The translations under genes and the position numbers were made by a program. The notes beneath the pieces were generated by a model. It did not search any database, had not been told where the DNA came from, and saw only the letters and a program-made list of their open reading frames with translations. This document shows, piece after piece, positions 57,523 through 64,000 of a stretch of DNA of 64,000 nt. Origin of the DNA: Blumeriella jaapii (taxonomy: Eukaryota; Ascomycota; Leotiomycetes; Helotiales; Drepanopezizaceae). The stretch is taken from NCBI GenBank assembly GCA_009599575.1, contig VWND01000078.1:620001-684000 (forward strand). Reading direction: 5' to 3'. Each line of letters starts with the position of its first letter. Position 1 is the stretch's first letter.

Positions 57523-57706
57523 TGTGCTCTGCTCCGGACACGTCGGCGGCACTCAATGGGTTCTCCTCCCGCCCGATAGATAGCCCGTGACAATGCATAG
57601 TAGGTACCTACCTACCTTACCTACATGTACAGTAGGTCGGTAGGTGGGCCGGCGTAATTCTTTCTTTTCGCGCATTCGCTCACCACCTTTTGAAGTGGGT
57701 CTTTAC

Positions 57707-57728
57707 AAAAAAAAAAAAAAAAAAAAAA
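57707..57728. repeat. Poly(A) run of 22
   Basis: Twenty-two A in a row; it could be the tail of a retroposed sequence, but nothing upstream resembles a transcript and no target-site duplication is evident. Confidence 0.85.
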
Positions 57729-58360
57729 GATGTTTTGATACTCTGATATCGAACCCGCGATACCTACAGTACATAAGGTACAGTACAGTACCACCCACCT
57801 ACCCAGTGGCGGGACGGCTCGGTACAGTGGGCGGGCGAGTCATCTTCAGGATGACCTGGACGGGGGGGGGGGAGGGGGGAGCGGACAACGTAGGTCTTCT
57901 TCCACTACGTTTTGGAGATTAGGAAGGACATCGGGTTTCCAGTTGATTTTTGAGGACGCGCTGTAGATAATTAGCGACAAGGACTCCAAGGCTTATTGGT
58001 GTCGACGTGGAAATTTCATCGGCTTCCATGTTGCTGATTCGTGGAATGTGCAACGTGATTCTGGTCTACTCCTTCACTCACTGATCACATCGGACGGAGG
58101 ATCAGTTATTTCGTTGCATTACGAGGTCCATCGAATAGCTGATTTTCGGTACATACAGACCCTTATGTTGACATATGTCCGCTCCTTCAAGAGCATGGCG
58201 GAAAAAAAAAAGCCCTCAACTGCTTCTCATCTCTCGTCCTATCGTAATTGCCGTCGTATGCCGTGCCATGCTGTTGAGTGATTGCCACCTTGCATGTTCA
58301 TCAATGAAACGCCCTCCGAAACCGCCGTAATCTTCGCTCGCAATAACCACCCGGACGCTC

Positions 58361-59792
58361 TCAGCTCAAGAGTTGCTCAATGGCTCCTTGTACGCTGCCG
58401 CCGCTTCGTCTCAAGGCTGCTACGTTGCCTAAGAGGTGTTAGCCATGGTAAGTAGGAAAGCGAGGTTCTACGCATGTCATTTGCATGCTCCCAGAAAAAA
58501 GTCCATGTACTTACGTTCGAAATCAAAGAAGCCCATATCGTTCAGCTGCCGTAATTGATCCGCGTACATCTCCTCGGGAGGTCTGGTATCAGCCGGCGGG
58601 GGCGGGTTTGCAGCTCCTCCAGCACCCCACGGGCTCCCGGCACCAAATAAATTCCCGAATCCGCCACCTTGCAACATTTGCATGGCCTGTTGCATCTGCT
58701 CCGGAGTAGGGGCGGGCATGCCTTGCATTGCTTGAAATGGGTTTGCGTTCGGCCCACCAGCTGCACCAGCACCACCGAATAACGAAGCGAAGGGGTTAGC
58801 GGATGCGTCGGCTGCTGAGGGTGATCGGGGTGCGGGTTGTCCAGCTGATCCGGGAGCAGGTGGTGTTTGAGCGGCTGTTTGACCGGGCGGGCCAAAGAGA
58901 CTTGCAAATGGGTTTCCAGCTCCAGCTGCTCCTCCCGGCGCACCAAACAGTCCTCCCATTGCCATGGGGTTGAGAGGTGCTTGGGAGTTGGGGGTAGTAC
59001 CAGCGGCTCCGCCTGGCGTTGTGTCTGTCACTCCTGGTGCCGGAAAAGCATTTGCGCCTCCCTGGCCTCCCATCAGTCGTCTCATTGCCGCTGCTTGTCT
59101 CAACGCTTCCGGGTCTGTCATCATGCGCCTAAACTCGGGACTGCTGAGCATTTGACGGGCTTGAGGATTGTCTCGTAGGCCGGGAATCTGTTGGATCATC
59201 ATATCAACCATGGCGGGATTCTGAAGAGCTTCGTTCATCATCTGTTGGGTATTCGGGTCGTCGAGCATAGTCGCTATTTGATCTTCATTTGGAGGGGCAC
59301 CCATCTAAGACCGAATTAGCCTTTTCTCCGAGCTTCAAACACACGTTCACGTACTCCGCCGTCCGCACCAAACATATCCATCCCGGGAAGGCCCATATGC
59401 CCAGCGTATCTTGCACCTGTCAAACCAGCCAGAGGGTTGTTGGCGGTACCGGCGGCCATGTTGCTGGGCACACCCGCGGGCGCCGATCCAGGTGCAGAAG
59501 GTGCCGGGTTTTGTGCCGCGTTGCTTTGCGCGCTCTTGACCATATGTACGGTGTTGCCAGCCTTGATCTTGTATGTGCTCAGCGGCTCCTGATCCTTCAT
59601 CACTCGACCCGAGTGAATCAGGCGCATTCGGTCTGCGGTCACGCCCTTCTCGTACTCGTCCCCGGATAGCTTCATCTTGAGGTCTAGGACTGTCGCGGTC
59701 TCTGCCATCGTAATACTGTGCAAGCCTTCGCTGGATGTCTTCACCTTGAAGGAGATTTGAGGATCTGCCTCGCCGGTGTTGTCGTCCGACAT
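58361..59792 (-). CDS. DSK2: Ubiquilin Dsk2 (UBL-UBA proteasome shuttle)
   Basis: Three exons, complement(58361..58428, 58515..59304, 59355..59792), 431 aa. Shuttles ubiquitinated clients to the proteasome. The ubiquitin-like domain (residues about 12-85) reads ISFKVKTSSEGLHSITMAET through LIHSGRVMKDQEPLSTYKI; STI1/Dsk2 repeats lie in the middle (MMNEALQNPAMVDMMIQQIP, EFRRMMTDPEALRQ), followed by Gly/Ala/Pro-rich NPFASLF repeats; the UBA domain is split by the last intron: YADQLRQLNDMGFFDFER / NVAALRRSGGSVQGAIEQLLS. The short terminal exon (68 nt) is essential for the UBA helix 3. The N-terminal exon ends DMFGADGG and joins in phase to MGAPPNEDQIATML. Confidence 0.94.
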
Positions 59793-60347
59793 CTTGAATG
59801 ACTACCTAGAGGTGCGTACGTGTGGCTGAAGAGGAGATCTTGTGCTGGACGAGGTGAGTGGATAGGTGAAGGAGTTGTTGCTTCTCAGTTGTCGTCAAGT
59901 CGAGAAGAAGCCTGGGATGGCGTTGCTCGCCGTCGCTAGCAGTGCAAGGGCCACAAGGGATCGAAAAGTGGAGGGAGTGGGAGTGGGAGCGAGAGTTCGA
60001 TGTTTTGATGTCGTGAGAACAATGATTTTGTTCACTTCAACTTGGATCAACAAAATGATTAAAATCGACGCCTCCACCTTTGTACCCCGTGATCACGACT
60101 TTCTTTGCCCGGGCATTCTGCTGGACGATAACCAACTCACGTGACCACCTAATTCATCGCCGGGAAGCTGAAGCACCTCGGTCCGGCTTTCGCTTCCCCG
60201 CGATCGACAATGTAAACAGAAACGTTCAAAGCTGATTCCTTAACCCCCCAATCTTTCGTGTCATCAAACAAAATTTACAGAATCTTCAAGTACTTCCAAT
60301 TTGTTTCCCTGAAAGAGACATATGCAAGCTACGTCAAGCAGAGAAAT
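59793..60347. promoter_or_regulatory. Divergent promoter DSK2 / quinone oxidoreductase-like
   Basis: About 555 bases. A CACGTGAC box lies at 60138-60145, roughly central. No repeat cluster. A small frame at 59866-60144 has no similarity I recognise. Confidence 0.4.
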
Positions 60348-61463
60348 ATGCGTGGAATCCAGGTCAAGGAATACGTCAAGGTAGATGTTAAGATATGTCC
60401 CTTCACCTTGATTTAACAATTCATTGTTTCATCTCTAAATCTCACACATCTTTTCAAAAATGTTAATTTCTAACAAAAAATCAAGGGTCCCGAAGAGTTA
60501 CGCATAACCGACCTACCCGACCCAGTTCCCTCTTCAAGCCAATACCTCATCGCCATACACGCCACCGCAACCAACTTCTTCGACCTCCTCCAGATTGCCG
60601 GCAAGTACCAACTTCAGCCCCCCCTCCCGTGGGTCGCCGGTGCCGAGTTCGCCGGCGTCATCCTGTCCACGCCGTCCTCCTCCAAGTCTCCCAAGTACAA
60701 GGTTGGCGACCGCGTCTTCGGCAGCGGGCAGGGCGGATATGCCTCCAAGATCGCAGTTGGAGAGGCAGTGCTCCACCCCGTACCGAAAGGATGGAGCTTC
60801 TCCGAGGCAGCAGGCCTGTTTGTCACGGCGCCGACCTCATACGCAGCTCTGGTGACGAGGGCTGGAGTGAGGGAGGGCGACTATGTGTTAGTACACGCGG
60901 CGGCTGGCGGCGTCGGACTCGCAGCTGTGCAAATCGCGAAGGCGTTTGGCGCGAAGGTGATTGCAACTGCGGGCACGGAACACAAGTTGAACGTCGCGAA
61001 GAGCTTTGGCGCGGACCATGGGGTCAACTACACGGATCCCGCATGGCCTGAACTCGTCAGGAAGATTACGCCAAATGCTCGAGGTGTGGATATCGTTTTT
61101 GATCCTGTCGGGATGATTGACAAGAGCACGAAGTGTATCGCTTGGAACGGAAAATTGTTAGTTATAGGCTTTGCGGCCGGCTCGATTGAGAAGGTGGCTA
61201 TGAACAAGGTGCTGTTGAAGAACATCAGCATCGTAGGGTTGTTCTGGGGCGCGTATGCGAAGTTTGAGCCAGAGACCATGCAGCCTGTGTGGGAGGGCTT
61301 GTTCAAGTTGATTGATCAAGGGAAGTTCCGCGGAACGGTCTTTACGGATAAGGAGTTCGTGGGATTGGAGAAAGTCCCGGAAGCGTTGAAGGCCCTCGGG
61401 TCAAGGGAAACCTGGGGGAAGGTTGTCGTCAAGGTTCCACATGATGGTGAGAGTAAGCTATGA
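60348..61463 (+). CDS. Quinone oxidoreductase-like protein (MDR superfamily)
   Basis: Two exons, 60348..60380 and 60486..61463, 336 aa. The first exon encodes MRGIQVKEYVK; a 105-nt intron, long for this window, joins it to GPEELRITDLPDPVPSS. A GroES-like domain (ATNFFDLLQIAGKYQ, LPWVAGAEFAGVIL, VGDRVFGSGQGGYASK) is followed by the NAD(P)-binding Rossmann fold with AAAGGVGLAAVQIAKAFGA, and the C-terminal HWGKVVVKV-like end. No zinc-ligand set of true alcohol dehydrogenases is present, as in zeta-crystallin/QOR2-type reductases. Likely NADPH-dependent reduction of quinones or enones; substrate unknown. Confidence 0.9.
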
Positions 61464-61865
61464 TGGTTAATAGATTTTGTGAATTTTAGTCATCAGTCCA
61501 TCGGGCGGGAACTAAGTGACTTATCAATTAAGCACTTCGATTTCGGGTCATAGGTAGTCATTATTTACCAACCTAATATCTACTTGAAGGATACGCTTCA
61601 AGTATCCACGACACAGTTGAGAATGATGTCTTTTACAGTCTTATTTCATTACGAAAGCGTTGATTTACTTTTGTTTCAAAATTATTTGATTGATTGGAAT
61701 ACGAACCGGGTTGTCATCGGCCATAGAAATCTCCACCCGCTAGTTGGTCTTGCAATACTTAAAATTGAATGCTCAAACGTTACATAGACGGTCATCATTG
61801 CATCAAGAACTAAACCCCTTCGCCTGAATAGCTTCCTCTGGAGTCTAACAAAGATACGACGCCAT
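61464..61865. other. Convergent 3' space, nothing recognised
   Basis: AT-richer than average; 3' ends of the oxidoreductase and noxB. A TTACTTGAAGGATACGCTTC/AAGTATCC short inverted stretch near 61582-61606 may be a weak terminator-like hairpin; no gene. Confidence 0.4.
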
Positions 61866-63771
61866 CTAAAAATGCTCCTTCCAAAACCGGAACTTAACAT
61901 CGCGAGTGGTGCATTGTTTGCAAGCCTTCTTGATTCCTCGCGCGGCGACATTAGGCCCTATTACTGTCATTAGTAAACAAGCCAAAAAGTGCTTGCCGAG
62001 GCGAAGCGAGGTGTGGGCCCAAAACATACCGCAAAAGTAAACACCGACCTTGGTGTTCATCTCACCCTCCAGCCCGCCCAAATACGTCGTATTTTGGATT
62101 CCCTCCTTCATATCCTCAAAAAACTTCACAAAGTCCGGTCTCCCGAAATTCGTGCGTGTCTTCAACGCCGTCAGCGGGTCTGCACCAGCACCCACACTGT
62201 TCAGCACGATGTTTTGCGCGGTGTCGGCATCCATCTTCTGCGTCAAATACGTATGGATGCGCAGAAACTCCTGGCCAGTCCCACCAATTCGTTGAGCGGC
62301 TTCCTCGCTCTGTGACTCGAGTGAAGAAAGCAGGGCTTGAAACCACGTGAAGGACGTGGTGTCTCTGCACACCCAGATGAATTCCACACGACGAAGTCGC
62401 TGCGGCGGGTTCGGTCCATTGCGCAAATGCCAAATGTTCTTGAGGATAGCGGCCCATGGTGTTACGCCGATCCCGGTACCGATTAGCACGGCGATTTCAT
62501 TGTCGAAGACGTCTTCGGCGGGCGCGCCGTAGGGGCCATCGATGCGCAGCTCGGGCATGGTTTGTCCTTTCTGGAGAGCTACTTCGAACATGCCCATTTG
62601 ATCGACGTCATCGTAGAGTTTGCTCTGCGAGGCTCCGGCTCCAAGGGCATCACCCAGAGCGCGCGTGAAGTCGCCGACTTGGCGGACGTGGACGGAGATG
62701 TAGGGGTCGAAGGGGCAGGAGGTGATGGTGAATGGATGCCATTGGTGTTTGGAGATGGAGGGGACGTTGAGAAAAAGCCACTGGCCTGCCTTGTACTTCA
62801 TCGATGGCTTACGGAATTGAATTTCCACGGCATCTGTGTGGACGTCAGCATTGCTTTAGAAACGATATTGCTGTGAATGCATCGAGTGTGAGGCTTACCG
62901 TATGGATGACGGACGACTCGCACAATAGAAGTATCTCGTCTAGATCTAATCTCGCGGTAAAGTCGCTCAATCAGGTAAAAGCCACCTCCCCAGAGCTCCC
63001 ATCTCCATCCCTCATAACCGATGCAATGGTCCCAGAAATCGTCACCAGCGAATGGAGAGAAGGGGTCCGTGGTGTCTCGAACGAAGCATCCAGTGGCGTG
63101 GGTGTAGAGCCCAAGCATGAAGGGGATGAACAAGTGGTGAGTGTACCAGAACGTCTCAAAGGACTGCTGACGAATCTTGGCATGGGCGGTCGTGTACATG
63201 AGGAGCATACAAAGAAGCATGATGTGGCCGGTGATGCCTCCTGCTTGGGTGTAATGGATTTGGAGCGCTGTTTGCTTGCGGATTTGGGTTACTTCAACGT
63301 TGAAGAAGCTGCGAACTGTTAGAAGTTCTCGAGAAAATAGTGTTGGAAACGAGGGACGTACTTGACATAGTGAGCGGTTGTGTGGATGATGGTGTATACC
63401 AACATGGAGTACGCAACTTGTCGATGGAACCATTGCGACTCGTCTAGCGGGAGAAACTTGAGCTTCGGTCTAATGTATCTCAGGATATTCCTGCACATGG
63501 GCAGGAGGATCATGGCCCCATCCACGGAAAGGACAAGCCCTGCACCTCTGGACAGCCATACCGAGAACGTCAGAGTATTTAAACCCGCGAGTCTTACTTC
63601 AGTTGCTTGCTTGTACCTGGAGAATGTGAGCAAAGGCTTGTCATCCTCTCTTCATCCAGACATTGCCTACCATCCCAGTGCAAAGAGCCCAACATGCAAT
63701 CCATGGAAAAGAACATTGAATAACAATTTCATCCCCCGCGTCTGCACCTTGAATTCGCTCCAGAACCCCAT
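61866..63771 (-). CDS. noxB: NADPH oxidase NoxB (NOX2-like catalytic subunit)
   Basis: Five exons, complement(61866..61957, 62030..62833, 62899..63308, 63362..63616, 63671..63771), 553 aa. A membrane superoxide-producing oxidase needed in many ascomycetes for sexual development, appressoria or ascospore germination. Starts MGFWSEFKVQTRGMKLLFNV, the extended basic start of NoxB rather than NoxA. Six membrane helices with heme histidines (WFHRQVAYSM, HTTAHYV, ETFWYTHHLFIP, LYTHATG), FAD site HPFTITS, NADPH sites GPYGAPAED and GTGIGVTPW, and a C-terminal FWKEHF. No EF-hand extension. The last intron (61958-62029) is 72 nt and in frame in one reading; splicing gives FCGPNVAARGIKKAC. Confidence 0.94.
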
Positions 63772-64000
63772 CGTGAACCCTCTCCTAAGCTCTCCGGACC
63801 CAATTAAAAGTCGACCAGCGACGGTACTGTTCTGAACGATGCAGTCGCCGGCTTATACTGGTGACTGGCCGGGGGGGGGGAGAACGAGCGCGCTTCTAGA
63901 ATGGAACAGCGATATTAAAAAGGAGGTACTTGGGCGGCAATGGTAAAGAACGGACGACCACCAAAAAGTGAAGATCTGAGCCAGCAGGAGCAGTGTATGA
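63772..64000. other. noxB upstream region to window end
   Basis: About 230 bases with GGTACTGTTC (63822-63831) and a short G-run at about 63870-63879. Presumed promoter of noxB; no element identified. Confidence 0.4.

Larger units (their letters stand above)
56362..58360. other. 2-kb convergent intergenic space with homopolymers and palindromic repeats
   Basis: Between the kinase and DSK2 3' ends. Holds TACCTAGGTAGGTA-type patches (56791-56815, 57601-57645), a G27 run, a (CTCTCC)n tract (57260-57292), a (GAACC)n run, an A22 run and GTACTGTAC sites (56867-56877, 57067-57077, 57765-57792). No gene recognised. Confidence 0.5.

Overview
The window is nuclear DNA from a filamentous ascomycete (Pezizomycotina). 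Evidence: short GT-AG introns of about 45-105 nt with CTAAC/CTRAY branch sites, fungal-specific families (Zn2Cys6 regulator, hybrid histidine kinase, NoxB, beta-flanking protein, DUF7492-like secreted protein, Pfa4), and long repeat-rich intergenic spaces. I could not fix the class.

Layout. 0-9 kb: KRE33/NAT10 (start of gene only), ERG10, SNU114 and CIA2, all conserved housekeeping genes. 11-18 kb: a seven-exon Zn2Cys6 transcription factor, a metallo-beta-lactamase-fold protein with an N-terminal zinc-ribbon-like segment, and a damaged SAM methyltransferase gene. 18-21 kb: a beta-flanking-type glycine-rich protein and the DHHC palmitoyltransferase Pfa4. 23-32 kb: a secreted protein starting with His after its signal peptide, cyclophilin H, and a membrane RING-H2 protein, separated by 2-3 kb of simple repeats. 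35-48 kb: a GPALPP/DUF3752 protein, CORVET subunit Vps8, a small membrane protein with a PPxY motif, an unnamed fungal protein, and alanyl-tRNA synthetase. 50 kb: a short mariner-like transposon remnant. 51-64 kb: a PAS/hybrid histidine kinase, ubiquilin Dsk2, a quinone-oxidoreductase-like enzyme, and NADPH oxidase NoxB.

The genes do not form one pathway or a biosynthetic cluster. It is a core-genome region (splicing: SNU114, cyclophilin H; RNA modification and translation: KRE33, AlaRS; trafficking and protein fate: Vps8, Pfa4, Dsk2, RING; signalling: histidine kinase, NoxB). Exon joins below were derived by hand from splice sites, reading phase and family similarity recalled from memory; no database search was run.

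Most notable: (i) single-base frame breaks in otherwise well-conserved genes (SNU114, cyclophilin H, DUF7492-like, methyltransferase), which could be assembly indels or real decay; (ii) a palindromic GTACTGTAC-type repeat scattered through nearly every long intergenic space and not noticed in any exon; (iii) an in-frame, Arg-rich, ATG-less extension upstream of AlaRS that looks like a mitochondrial presequence; (iv) a TIR-bounded mariner deletion derivative.
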